The notes under the pieces were generated by a model. The model was not told the DNA's origin and did no database searches. It was given only the letters and a program-made list of their open reading frames with translations. Shown here in pieces: positions 1 to 9,694 of a stretch of 64,000 nt of DNA; position 1 is the stretch's first letter, and each line of letters opens with the position of its first letter. The position numbers were made by a program, and so were the translations under genes. The DNA lies in assembly GCF_014645195.1 (NCBI RefSeq), contig NZ_BMLK01000005.1:124001-188000 (forward strand), in the 5' to 3' direction. This stretch comes from Novosphingobium indicum. Lineage in GTDB: Bacteria > Pseudomonadota > Alphaproteobacteria > Sphingomonadales > Sphingomonadaceae.

Positions 1-3000
1 GTGAGTTCCACGTTTCCACGCCCCAGATGATCGGGATCGTCGACATGCACCGAAATCGTACCGGCGGGACCGCGCAAAACGGCTCGGAAGCCGCCCCACG
101 AGGGAGGAATGGACGGTGCAATCGTCAGGTGGCCATCGACAAGTCTCAAGCCCAGAATGCCCTCGACAGCTAGACGCCACGCCCATCCTGCCGCCCCGGT
201 ATACCAGCTCCAGCCGCCGCGCCCGCTATGGGGATCGGCGGCAGAGATATCGCCCGCGACGACATAGGGCTCGAGCGCATAGCGTTCCGCCTTTGCCTTC
301 TCGTCGGAGCGTCGAACGGGATTGATCATATCGAAGATGGCGAACGCCTTGTCGGACTCCCCTTGTTCGGCAAACGCCATGCCAAGCCAGGCGGCGGCAT
401 GCGAATATTGCCCTCCGTTTTCGCGAATGCCCGGCGGATAGGCCTTGATATAACCCGGATCGCGCGCGCCCTTGTCGAAAGCCGGCCAGAGGAGGCGCGC
501 CAGCTTGTGTTCCGAACTCACCAGTTCCCGCCACGCAGCGTCCAATGCCTGCCGCACGCGCTCTGGTTCAGCACCCGCAAAGGCCGCCCAGGACTGAGAA
601 ATGGAATCAATCCGGCACTCGTCATTGGTCGCCGAACCGAGCGGATGTCCTTCGTCATCATAGGCGCGCCGATACCATGCGCCGTCCCATCCAGCTTCTT
701 CGGCACGTTCTCGCAGTTCCCGCGCCCGCTCGGCCCAACGCAATGCGCTCATTCCTCGTCCGGCGCGCCTGCTGACATCGGCAAACAGGTCCGCAGTGAC
801 CGAGCCGAACCAAGCGAGCCAGATGCTCTCGCCACGGCCCTCGCGACCCAATCGGTCCATTCCGTCATTCCAATCGCCGGCGCCCATGAGCGGCAACCCG
901 TTGGAACCTGCGGTCAGCCCATGCTCCAGGGCCCGTTCGCAATGATCAATCAGCGGCCGCAGGGTGCCCGCTGCATCAAAGCGGGCGTAGCGGTTTTCCT
1001 CCTCAGGTTTGAGCGGCGGCGCATCCAGGAAGGGAATCTCTTCATCGAGGATGGTGAGATCGCCCGTCGCCTGCACATAGGTGCCGACCGCATAGGGCAG
1101 CCAAATGAGGTCGTCAGAACAACGTGTCCGCACCCCTCGATCCGAGGGCGGGTGCCACCAATGGAGGACGTCGCCCTGCGTGAACTGATGCCCGGCGCAT
1201 TGGAGAATATGCGCGCGGGTTCGTTCTGGCTCGATGTGGAGCAGCGCCAGCACGTCCTGCAGCTGATCGCGAAAGCCGATTGCACCGCTGGACTGATAGA
1301 AACCGGTTCGGGCGAGCACACGCGACGACAGGCTCTGATAAATAAGCCAGCGATTGACCATGAGATCGAAGGCTGGGTCGGGCGTGGACACTTCGACAGC
1401 ACCCAGGATGCCGTTCCAGTGACGCTCAAGCGTTTGCAGCGCCTGCTCGGCCGCATGGGACGAGCTCCAGCGCCGTGCCAGTTCTCTTGCCGAGGCGTGA
1501 TCTGCTCCTTGCCCCAGGACGAAGATGACTTCCTCGCTCGCGCCAGGAGCGAGCTCCAGATGAACCTGATAGGCGCCACACGGATCGCCTCCCGCCACGA
1601 GCTTGCCGCTCAAGCCCCAGCGTCGCAGTGCGTCCGGGTCAGATGGGTCGCCCTCCGGCCCGAGAAATTCGCGACGATCGCTTGTGTACCCATGGGGAGG
1701 CCGGCTTGAGGTGAGAAACGCAACCCGTTCCGCGAAATCCTCATTCCAGCGATTCATGGCCAGAAGCACCTGCGCGGCTGGATCATAATCACATGCGATA
1801 TGGGGCCGTGCGATGCTTGGGAGCGCTCCCAGCAGCCATTCGGCATAGTAGGTCGAGGTCAGACGCCGGTGCCGGTTCTCAAGGTTGCAGAGCCGCAACC
1901 GGACGATTTTCACCGGAGCATCCAAGGGAACGAACACCAGCATTTCCTGGTCCAGCCCGTGCGACTTCTGCGTCCATCGCGTGTAGCCGGCTCCATGCCG
2001 CACCTGACAAGCCGACGAATGCCCTGCGGGCGCAGGCGTCACGGTCCAGACCGAGGCGGTTTCTTCATCACGCAGATAGAGGGTCTCGACAGGCGGGTCC
2101 GACACGGGATCGTTTGTCCAGGGCGTCAGGCGGTTCTCGCCGCTGTTGATAGCCCAACTGAAGCCCCCGCCGGCTTCGCTGACCAGTGTGCCGAACTCAT
2201 CGTTGGCGAGGACATTGCACCAAGGTGCGGGCGTGGCTTCACCAGGATCGAGGTGGATGACATATTCTCGTCCATCCGGCGTGAAACCGCCGAACCCATT
2301 GTCGAAGCGAAGATCCTTAGGGCGTTCCAGCACATCAACGGCAGTCCGATCGAACGGAAGCGCTGCCGAAAAGCGCGGCAGCGATGGGGGCGCCTCAAAC
2401 GCCGGAAACAGCTGGTCCTCCAGTGCCCCCCTCTCCTCATCAAGGATAACGCAGGCAGCGCTCTCCAGCAGTTTCACTTGGTCCGGTCCGATCTGGTCAC
2501 GAAAGAGAAGGTGAATGCCGCCTTTGCGGCCAAGCATTTCCGTTGCACCGATCTGCCGGAGCAGAGCAACAACGTCGTCCCGGATCGGCTCGACATAAGC
2601 CGACCCACCAGTCTGAAGGATCACAAGATCGACCTGAAGCCCATGGCGTCGCCATAGCTGATGGCCGCCGATCAGTTGTTGCGCCAGCAAGCCGCCGGTC
2701 CCTGTGGTTCGCAATAACAAGATCGGGAGGTCGCCGGACAGAGCCATTCCCCACAGGTGTGATTGCCCAAAGCGGTTGGCGTTGAGCGTGGCGGCATCAC
2801 CGCGCAGCGCTCCATGCGGATAGACAAGGAGCGACGCGAGCGCCTGTAGCGCCGGCAGGCTGGCGGACTCAATCTGGACACGCTCAAGGGCGCGCGCGTT
2901 CGCTCCAAGGGCGTCGTGCAATGCCCAGTTGACCGCTGCCAGGGTCGAATAGCGTTCCGCCAGGTCAACCGCGCCCTCTCTGGTTGCGGCTGCCACAGTC

Positions 3001-6000
3001 AGGAAGCAGAGTTCGCGCGTCTCATAGGGCTGTAGTTTAACCCCGAGCTGCAGCGCCATGATCGGGTCCAAAGTCCAACCCGAACTGTTCGAAAGAGCCA
3101 TCCGCGCGCCCGGCGGGAAGCGCATATCTCCGTTTCGGCCAATAAACCGATTGCGGTCGGATTCATAGCCCAACGGCTGGACCGGACCTTGAGCATCGAC
3201 CGCGAAGTGCAGAAGCAGGGGCGGTGTCTCATGTGGCGCACGGGCGCGCCGGCGGAACAACAAACCGCCCAAGTGGGCGAGATATTCGCTGCCAACGAAT
3301 AGCTTGCTGAAGGCGGGGTGCCGCTCGTCATCCATTGGCGCACCGAGGACGACTTCGCCGTAGCTCGTCACACGCAATCCTCGCGCTTGGGGACTTTCAT
3401 TGACAAGCGTGAGGCGCCGAACCTCGATGTCGTCGCCCGCGATGACCGCCACCTCGAGGTTTAGCGCAATCCCGTGATCGCGTCGGTGAAATTCCGCCAT
3501 ATGGGGATGAAAGGTGACGCGGTACTCCTCGGGCAGCGCGCCCGTGGGCTGTCGCGCCGCCGACCACAAGGCCCCGCTCTCATCGTCGGCCAGATAGATC
3601 CAATAGCCGTTGGCATCCCGCGTGCCATCGGCGACGAAACGCGTGAGCGCGTTGTGGTGCCAGCGCAGGCCCCCGCCGCCGGCTTCCGAGATCCAGCTCG
3701 ACAGGGGACCATTCCCCAGCAGGTGGACCTGCGGAAAGGCAGTGGCCGGCGGTGACGTCCAGGCTGCGGGAATCCGCAGCGGCGCCCCTCGTCCAAGGGG
3801 GCGGTCGCGTTCCTCGAGCCGCTCCATCTCTGCAGGAATTTCGTGCGGAACGCGCTCGCTGAGCAGCAGCGAGACCGTCCGCATTCTCGGATCCGCAGTG
3901 AAGCGGTGCACAAGAATATCGTCGAGCAACACATTGCCAATGGAACTCAGAATCATTCCCTGGTGGTGTGCCATGTAGGCATGGACAGCGGTGAATTTGC
4001 CCTGCGACACTCGATCGGACGTGAAATCGAGCGCTTCGAAAAGACCGTAGCGGCCGCTGGCGCCAAGCCGGACGAGCTCTTTCAGATTGGCCACAGCTTG
4101 AGTTGGCGCGACGGGCAACCCAAGAGCCGACGCATAAGGAGCAATTACCATATCGCGACCAAGTCCCCGCTTCAGACCAAGTGCGGGCACTCCGAAGGCC
4201 TGGTACCGATAGTGATGCTCGGGATCTCGCGCGGAATATGCGGACTCGGAAATGCCCCAAGGAAGTCGGTGGCTCTCCCCATAGCGCCGCTGGATTTCAA
4301 CGGCACGCCGTTCACTCTCGCCGAGCAGCGTGTGTGTTCTCGAACTGAGCAACATGCGCGGCATCAGATATTCGAACATCGAGCCGTTCCAGGAGATCAG
4401 CAGAAGTCCGCCGTCTGCCCGCGTCAGGGCACGACCAAGATGAAACCAGTGTTCAACGGGCACATCACCCTTGGCGATCGCGAAAAAGCTGGCAAGACGG
4501 GCTTCCGATGCAAGGAGATCGTAATAATGTAGATCGGCTCGGCCGGAACTCGCATTATATCCGATCCGGAAGAGGCGCCGATCTTCGTCAAAAAGAGGCT
4601 TGAATTCCATGGCATAGGCCAATTCGCGCGCCTGGTCTGCGAGATGAATCAGGTCATTGGCAGGGGGCGCGCTTGTTTCAGCATCGTTCCACATAGAGCG
4701 TGACTGATAGCGAAGCCTGTCGAGAAATCCGTGCATGTCGCGCAACACATCCATTGGCGGTGAAGACGCAGCCTCGATCACTTTGGCCAGGGCGTGCTCG
4801 AGTTGCGGAATGCGAGTCTCGCAAAGTTCGCGAAGCCCGTTGGTCCAGCTTTCCGGCGCCTGTTTCAGTGACATGATGCGGGCGCGGATGTCACTTGTCC
4901 ATTGCCGCAAAGCCTCGCCGTTCCATCCCGCGGCCGTTTCGTCGAGCAGGTCGAGCACATCGACGAGGCCGTCCCAGCGTTGGGCTTCGAGGCGGTTTCC
5001 CTCGCACGCATTATGCAGCGCCTCCGCATAGGCAACTAGGCAAACTGCGAGATTTCCGCTGTCGACGGTCGAGACGTAGCGTGGCTCCAGCGGCGCCAAC
5101 GTTCTGGTATCATACCAGTTATAGAAATGACCGCGATAGCGCTCCATGCGGGCGAGCGATCCAAACAGGTTCGCGGTCCTGGCAGCCAGTTCTGTTCGTC
5201 CCAGGTAACCGAGATCCCAGGCCGTTGCAGTCGAAAGAAGCAGCATCCCGATATTGGTCGGAGATGTGCGATGGGCTAGCTCCTCGTGAGGAGCGCCTTG
5301 ATAATTGTCAGGCGGCAGCCAATTGTCCTCGGGACCGGCAAAAGTCTCGAAATAAAACCAGGTCCTGCGCGCGAGCATCCGAAGAAAGATTGTGTCGCCA
5401 GGTGAAATCGGCTCGCGCTCCTCCTGGCGCTGCTGTCCAATGAACCAGGTGATTTCGGGTGCGACTATCCAGATGATGAGGAGCGGGAGTGCCGACAGGA
5501 GTGTGTCCGGCCGCATCACCACCAATCCCATGGCAAGTCCAACGCTGACCGTCGGGCCGAGCCACATCTGGCGCCAAATTCGCGCCCGGGTGCGGTGCGC
5601 GCGCAGGCGCGCCGCCTCATGGGCTGCAGTCGTCCATTCGAGCAGTTTGCGACGGGTGACAAGCAGCCGCCAGAGCGTGAGCCCGATTGCCCGTAGCGAC
5701 AAGAGAGCTTCGTGAGGCAGATAGACGATGGCCAGAAGCCAGCGCCCCGCCTGGTCACGAAGTTGCGGGAGCAGCCCGTGCGCCGACCCGCGCCGCTGTC
5801 CGCGCGCGAGCCCGCTGACCAGATCGGCGAATAGCTGTCCGGCCGGTGTGAAGAAGACAAGCAATGTCCAGAACCAGGCTTGCCCCGGAAGCACCAGCCA
5901 CCCCGCGACGGCCAGAAGAAGTGTGGCTGGTGCCACAAGGCTACGGCGAAGATTGTCGGCGATCTTCCAGCGATCAATGCCCGAGAGGCGGTTTGCGACC

Positions 6001-8108
6001 TTTGTCCCCTCAGCCGTTGGAACCTTGGGAGCAAGCCATGGCAAGAGCTGCCAGTCTCCGCGAATCCAACGGTGCAGCCGGCGCGCATATTCAAGATAGC
6101 TGCGCGGGAACCCTTCGTAGAGAACGATATCGGTCGCAAGCGCAACCCGGCCGTGCGCACCCTCAAACAGATCATGGCTGAGAATGGCATTCTCGGGAAC
6201 GCGAGCGTCAACGCTACGGTGAAAGGCCTCTACATCGTAAATACCTTTCCCGACAAAGATTCCGGCCCCGAACAGATCCTGATAGACGTCCGAGACCGCG
6301 CGGCTGTAGATATCGATCGACGTATCACCCGTGAACAGACGCGCAAACAGCGTTCGCGAGCCACTCTGCGGCGATATTTCCACCCGCGGCTGGATGATCG
6401 AATAGCCGCTGGTGATCGCACCGGTTGCGGGGTCTATCTGCGCCCGGTTGAGCGGGTGCGCAAGCGCGCCGACCAGCTTGGACACCGATCCGGCCGGCAG
6501 GATCGTGTCACCATCGACGGTAACGACGAACCGTACGCCCGTGGGAACGGGACGATCGCCAACATGAAGGGAAAAAGCCGAAGAGTCGCCGTCCACCAGC
6601 ATGCGGTTGAACTGTTCGAGCTTCCCGCGCTTCCGCTCCCAGGCGAGCCAGCAGCCCTCGGCCGGATTATAGCGCCTGGGTCGCAGCAGCAGGTGGAACG
6701 GACCGCCGCCAGTGCCCGCGTATCGCGCGTTGAGCGCGCGAACCCCCTCGCTGAGCGTCTGTTCGATGTCGTCATCGAGGGGGGTGTGCTCCGTATCAGC
6801 GTCAGCGAGATCGGCCAGCAGAACAATTTGCAGCATCGGATCAAGATTAGAGAGCCAATGAGTCTCCATCTGTTCAATGAAGACTGGCACCTCGGACGCA
6901 CGCGCAACAATCGTCGGAATTACGATCAAGGTCGGACAATCTCCCGGCAACCCCTCGCTGCAATCGAGCTTGTTGAGCACGCGCGGCGGGAAAATCCGCG
7001 TGATCGCCCAGTGAAGCAGGGTGATTGCCAGCACCGACGCCGGAATGAGCGTCAGGGAGAGACCGCCGAGCCAGCCAGGAAGTCTGGAATCGATCCACCA
7101 CAGGTAAGACGCGGGCAGAAACAGGGCGCCAGCCCAGAAAACGACGAGCGCCGAGAAGTAAAACAGGCCGGGATTTTGAAGCGCTGCATTTCGCCAGCGC
7201 TTAGCCAAGGGGAGACGCGCGCCAAGTTGACGCCGGAACACAGCGCGCCCGTCCCCGACAAGCCAATAGCCGACGTGACGTTGCGGCAGCTCGGCTTGCG
7301 CCGACTTCGCCGCATCGACTGCGCCCCGCGCAACCTCGGCTTCACCCTTCGCAGCATAGCGCGCAAGTTCCTCGACGACGCGCCGATACCGGTCGCGGCT
7401 CTGAAAATCCATTCGCTCATAGAAGCCTGACGGATCGGTTCGGAGAATCTCTTCGACACAGCTGACCTGATCGAAGAAATCCTCCCAGGAAATCGCTTCG
7501 ATGAGCCCAAGATTGGCGATCGCGCGCCCGACCTGCTCCGTCGCCTCGAGCGCATGCGGTTCGGTCGCCCAGTGTGACGGGCGAAATGGCATGGTCAGGC
7601 AATCGCAAAATATTTGCGTGAGCGTGGAAACGAGAATCTCGACGCAGGCGATACGAAGCATCGTGGGAAAAGCCCACAGTTCGGCGATCGACAGCGGTGA
7701 TTGTCGCTGATAACTCTGCAGAAATCGGACCAGAGTCCCCGAGGAGATCTGCATTCGTGTGAGACGCAGCAGGTGATGCGCGAGGACAAACACACGTGGC
7801 GAGGCTGCGCCCCCATCGTCAGCCAAAGCAGGCAACCGCTCGTAGAAGCTTGCGGGGAGATCCTGTTCTATCTGCCGCAGCGCACGGTGCACCTGATAGT
7901 CGTTGTCCAGCAGCCATTCGGCAGCCTTGCTCGCTTCGGGAGCAGCGGTCGTGCATGCCAGACGCGCATCATGCAGCCATTGAGCGACCGCGCCAACCTG
8001 GGACCAGGCCGGAATCGGTCGCGGGTTGGCAGTCGAGATGCGGTGTGTCTGGCTAAGCTCCTCAGCCGCGTGAAGGAGCGCCACGGATTCTGGTGAAACG
8101 TCTGCCAC
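1..8108 (-). CDS. Cyclic beta-1,2-glucan synthase, NdvB/ChvB type (3' end outside window)
   Basis: One minus-strand frame stays open from a GTG at 8108 to the left edge, about 2,702 codons; known NdvB/ChvB/Cgs proteins are about 2,830-2,870 residues, so only the last part is missing. Membrane segments lie near residues 311-338, 350-373, 723-748, 786-806 and 853-883. A GT84-type glucosyltransferase domain has VDGDT near 528, HDLFEG near 643 and RRLHRWIRGDW near 678. The C-terminal half is a GH94 phosphorylase-like region with GDWNDGMDR near 2412. The family polymerises UDP-glucose into periplasmic cyclic glucan and trims it by phosphorolysis. The GTG overlaps the last base of the upstream usp stop (TAGTG), so translation is probably coupled; no clear Shine-Dalgarno is seen. 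The product may not be cyclic. Confidence 0.9.
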   Translation of the reverse strand, partial: MADVSPESVALLHAAEELSQTHRISTANPRPIPAWSQVGAVAQWLHDARLACTTAAPEASKAAEWLLDNDYQVHRALRQIEQDLPASFYERLPALADDGGAASPRVFVLAHHLLRLTRMQISSGTLVRFLQSYQRQSPLSIAELWAFPTMLRIACVEILVSTLTQIFCDCLTMPFRPSHWATEPHALEATEQVGRAIANLGLIEAISWEDFFDQVSCVEEILRTDPSGFYERMDFQSRDRYRRVVEELARYAAKGEAEVARGAVDAAKSAQAELPQRHVGYWLVGDGRAVFRRQLGARLPLAKRWRNAALQNPGLFYFSALVVFWAGALFLPASYLWWIDSRLPGWLGGLSLTLIPASVLAITLLHWAITRIFPPRVLNKLDCSEGLPGDCPTLIVIPTIVARASEVPVFIEQMETHWLSNLDPMLQIVLLADLADADTEHTPLDDDIEQTLSEGVRALNARYAGTGGGPFHLLLRPRRYNPAEGCWLAWERKRGKLEQFNRMLVDGDSSAFSLHVGDRPVPTGVRFVVTVDGDTILPAGSVSKLVGALAHPLNRAQIDPATGAITSGYSIIQPRVEISPQSGSRTLFARLFTGDTSIDIYSRAVSDVYQDLFGAGIFVGKGIYDVEAFHRSVDARVPENAILSHDLFEGAHGRVALATDIVLYEGFPRSYLEYARRLHRWIRGDWQLLPWLAPKVPTAEGTKVANRLSGIDRWKIADNLRRSLVAPATLLLAVAGWLVLPGQAWFWTLLVFFTPAGQLFADLVSGLARGQRRGSAHGLLPQLRDQAGRWLLAIVYLPHEALLSLRAIGLTLWRLLVTRRKLLEWTTAAHEAARLRAHRTRARIWRQMWLGPTVSVGLAMGLVVMRPDTLLSALPLLIIWIVAPEITWFIGQQRQEEREPISPGDTIFLRMLARRTWFYFETFAGPEDNWLPPDNYQGAPHEELAHRTSPTNIGMLLLSTATAWDLGYLGRTELAARTANLFGSLARMERYRGHFYNWYDTRTLAPLEPRYVSTVDSGNLAVCLVAYAEALHNACEGNRLEAQRWDGLVDVLDLLDETAAGWNGEALRQWTSDIRARIMSLKQAPESWTNGLRELCETRIPQLEHALAKVIEAASSPPMDVLRDMHGFLDRLRYQSRSMWNDAETSAPPANDLIHLADQARELAYAMEFKPLFDEDRRLFRIGYNASSGRADLHYYDLLASEARLASFFAIAKGDVPVEHWFHLGRALTRADGGLLLISWNGSMFEYLMPRMLLSSRTHTLLGESERRAVEIQRRYGESHRLPWGISESAYSARDPEHHYRYQAFGVPALGLKRGLGRDMVIAPYASALGLPVAPTQAVANLKELVRLGASGRYGLFEALDFTSDRVSQGKFTAVHAYMAHHQGMILSSIGNVLLDDILVHRFTADPRMRTVSLLLSERVPHEIPAEMERLEERDRPLGRGAPLRIPAAWTSPPATAFPQVHLLGNGPLSSWISEAGGGGLRWHHNALTRFVADGTRDANGYWIYLADDESGALWSAARQPTGALPEEYRVTFHPHMAEFHRRDHGIALNLEVAVIAGDDIEVRRLTLVNESPQARGLRVTSYGEVVLGAPMDDERHPAFSKLFVGSEYLAHLGGLLFRRRARAPHETPPLLLHFAVDAQGPVQPLGYESDRNRFIGRNGDMRFPPGARMALSNSSGWTLDPIMALQLGVKLQPYETRELCFLTVAAATREGAVDLAERYSTLAAVNWALHDALGANARALERVQIESASLPALQALASLLVYPHGALRGDAATLNANRFGQSHLWGMALSGDLPILLLRTTGTGGLLAQQLIGGHQLWRRHGLQVDLVILQTGGSAYVEPIRDDVVALLRQIGATEMLGRKGGIHLLFRDQIGPDQVKLLESAACVILDEERGALEDQLFPAFEAPPSLPRFSAALPFDRTAVDVLERPKDLRFDNGFGGFTPDGREYVIHLDPGEATPAPWCNVLANDEFGTLVSEAGGGFSWAINSGENRLTPWTNDPVSDPPVETLYLRDEETASVWTVTPAPAGHSSACQVRHGAGYTRWTQKSHGLDQEMLVFVPLDAPVKIVRLRLCNLENRHRRLTSTYYAEWLLGALPSIARPHIACDYDPAAQVLLAMNRWNEDFAERVAFLTSSRPPHGYTSDRREFLGPEGDPSDPDALRRWGLSGKLVAGGDPCGAYQVHLELAPGASEEVIFVLGQGADHASARELARRWSSSHAAEQALQTLERHWNGILGAVEVSTPDPAFDLMVNRWLIYQSLSSRVLARTGFYQSSGAIGFRDQLQDVLALLHIEPERTRAHILQCAGHQFTQGDVLHWWHPPSDRGVRTRCSDDLIWLPYAVGTYVQATGDLTILDEEIPFLDAPPLKPEEENRYARFDAAGTLRPLIDHCERALEHGLTAGSNGLPLMGAGDWNDGMDRLGREGRGESIWLAWFGSVTADLFADVSRRAGRGMSALRWAERARELRERAEEAGWDGAWYRRAYDDEGHPLGSATNDECRIDSISQSWAAFAGAEPERVRQALDAAWRELVSSEHKLARLLWPAFDKGARDPGYIKAYPPGIRENGGQYSHAAAWLGMAFAEQGESDKAFAIFDMINPVRRSDEKAKAERYALEPYVVAGDISAADPHSGRGGWSWYTGAAGWAWRLAVEGILGLRLVDGHLTIAPSIPPSWGGFRAVLRGPAGTISVHVDDPDHLGRGNVEL

Positions 8109-9166
8109 TATTGCGCGAGTTGACTGCGTCCCGAAGACACGAGACTCGGGCCCTCAAGAATACGTTCTGCCGCGTTTATATGGAAATTTGGGCGAATGAT
8201 CAGCACCGGGCACGGAGCGTGTTTCGCGAGATATTCAGTGACACTGCCGCATGCGACATCGCTGAGGTTGCTGTGGCCATGCGATGAGACGACGAGCAGG
8301 TCCGCATCGTGCTGAATGGCAAGACGACGCAGCCGATTACGGGGATCACCATCTGATTCCACGACGGCCCGGACGGCAAGGCCTTCGTTCAAGAGCCGTG
8401 TCCGCAGTCTTTCCAGATAGCTGCGCGCACGCGCCTCATTATGATCCTTGAGCCTGCTGCATAGCTCGCCAGAACCCGCATGAGGCAGACCATGGTCGAT
8501 GGTTTCGGCTTTGGCAACGACATGGGTCAGGATCAGTTCGGCTCCTTGCGCGCGCGCTATGCTTACGGCGACCGGCAGCACGCTTTCCGCTTGCGGAGAA
8601 CCATCGAGCGGAAGGACCAGCCTTCGATAGGCTACCGTCTCGGCGCCATCAGCCTCGCCGGGAATCAGCAGCAGCGAAGCCAAGGCCCGATCGAGAATTT
8701 TCTGCACGGTGCTACCCAGTCCCGTGGAGCCCTCTGTCTCATAGCTGCGCGTCGCCAATGCGAGCAGTGCCCCGGCATGGTCCTGCGCCCAGCCGTTGAG
8801 CTGCTGTGCGGGGGACCCGGTTAGCAGCAACCGGCCGATGTCCATCTCCGGGCCGCGTACCTCAGTGATGATCCGGTCAAGCCGCTCGCCGCATTCGTTC
8901 AGGTGAAGGCGCCAATCAAGAGGATCGGCAGGCAATTCGGCGTTGCGCTTCGATTCTGAAACGTGCGCAAATGTTACCGGCAAACCGAAGATGGCCGCCA
9001 GCGCCAGCGCATGTCGGGCAACGACGTGGCAGTTTGGATCATCGTCGAGGCAGGCCAGAATCTCGGAGCGCTGCTTTTCAGCCCTTCTCATGGGTGGCAA
9101 ACTATCGGGAAAGAAGGCTCGGATCGGTGCGCGGCCTGAGCTGCCATTGGTTTGGAAATGTGGCAT
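8108..9166 (-). CDS. Tandem universal stress protein (two Usp domains)
   Basis: 352 residues, about twice a single UspA. The first domain starts near residue 35 (ILACLDDDPNCHVVARHA) and the second near residue 190 (RLVLPLDGSPQAESVLPVA). The second ends with the glycine-rich nucleotide-binding loop SSHGHSNLSDVACGSVTEYL. Such proteins are cytosolic, usually bind ATP or AMP, and are induced by starvation or low oxygen. The start has a good Shine-Dalgarno (GGAGG 7-8 bases upstream). It is the first gene of a two-gene unit with the glucan synthase, whose GTG overlaps its stop. No FNR-like box of the type found elsewhere in the window was seen upstream. Confidence 0.88.
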   Translation of the reverse strand: MPHFQTNGSSGRAPIRAFFPDSLPPMRRAEKQRSEILACLDDDPNCHVVARHALALAAIFGLPVTFAHVSESKRNAELPADPLDWRLHLNECGERLDRIITEVRGPEMDIGRLLLTGSPAQQLNGWAQDHAGALLALATRSYETEGSTGLGSTVQKILDRALASLLLIPGEADGAETVAYRRLVLPLDGSPQAESVLPVAVSIARAQGAELILTHVVAKAETIDHGLPHAGSGELCSRLKDHNEARARSYLERLRTRLLNEGLAVRAVVESDGDPRNRLRRLAIQHDADLLVVSSHGHSNLSDVACGSVTEYLAKHAPCPVLIIRPNFHINAAERILEGPSLVSSGRSQLAQ

Positions 9167-9694
9167 CGGAACCTCCTTCCGGGCAGGAAAATGTCGATTT
9201 CAGACGTCCAAGCAGCAACCATCACCTAGGCGGCAATGATATACGCGAGATCACCTAACCTCCTCGGTACCTGACATGTCCTCCGATGATGCTCCAATCC
9301 AAAGCACGAGACGAAGGGCATGACCAGAAGCCTATGAATAGACGCGCAGCTCACATTAAAATTACAGTTCGGCTGCTGCAGTCTTCCCGGTGGCGTTAGC
9401 CGGCAGATACCCGCCATGCCCGCGAACATCTCGTCGTCATCAGGACTGGCCTGACCGGGTATCCCCGGCGGACGGCGACAGCTGAGGAACGGCACCGATG
9501 CACATACTGCAAAAAAACGTCAGTCGCACACGAAGCGGAGATGGCGGACTGATCAACAAACTACCACGTTTCGGGCAGGAGTCCCACCAGGACAAACAGG
9601 CCGCCTCCGCTGGCCGGGGAGAAGCCGCCATGGCAACTTAACCCGAAGGGACTGATCTGGCATCAGTTCATCCCGGACAGAGGATCTTATAAGA
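9167..9694. other. Intergenic region between divergent usp and ATP-grasp genes
   Basis: About 530 bases without a convincing gene; the short frames here lack ribosome sites and family resemblance. It must hold the promoters of both flanking genes. The only structure seen is the inverted repeat at 9651-9667. Confidence 0.6.
9651..9667 (+). promoter_or_regulatory. Perfect inverted repeat ahead of ATP-grasp gene
   Basis: ACTGAT-ctggc-ATCAGT, with perfect 6-base arms and a 5-base spacer, ends 28 bases before the ATG at 9695. It resembles the FNR/CRP half-site TGAT/ATCA, but the spacer is one base longer than in the boxes found elsewhere in this window. It may be an operator for a related regulator; binding is inferred only. 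Confidence 0.4.

Noticed and set aside
228..1709. Long plus-strand frame of 493 codons
   Set aside because: It is antisense to the GH94 part of the glucan synthase, whose frame is continuous and carries clear motifs; no ribosome site or domain in the plus frame.
5880..7430. Long plus-strand frame of 516 codons
   Set aside because: Antisense to the glycosyltransferase domain of the glucan synthase; high-GC shadow.
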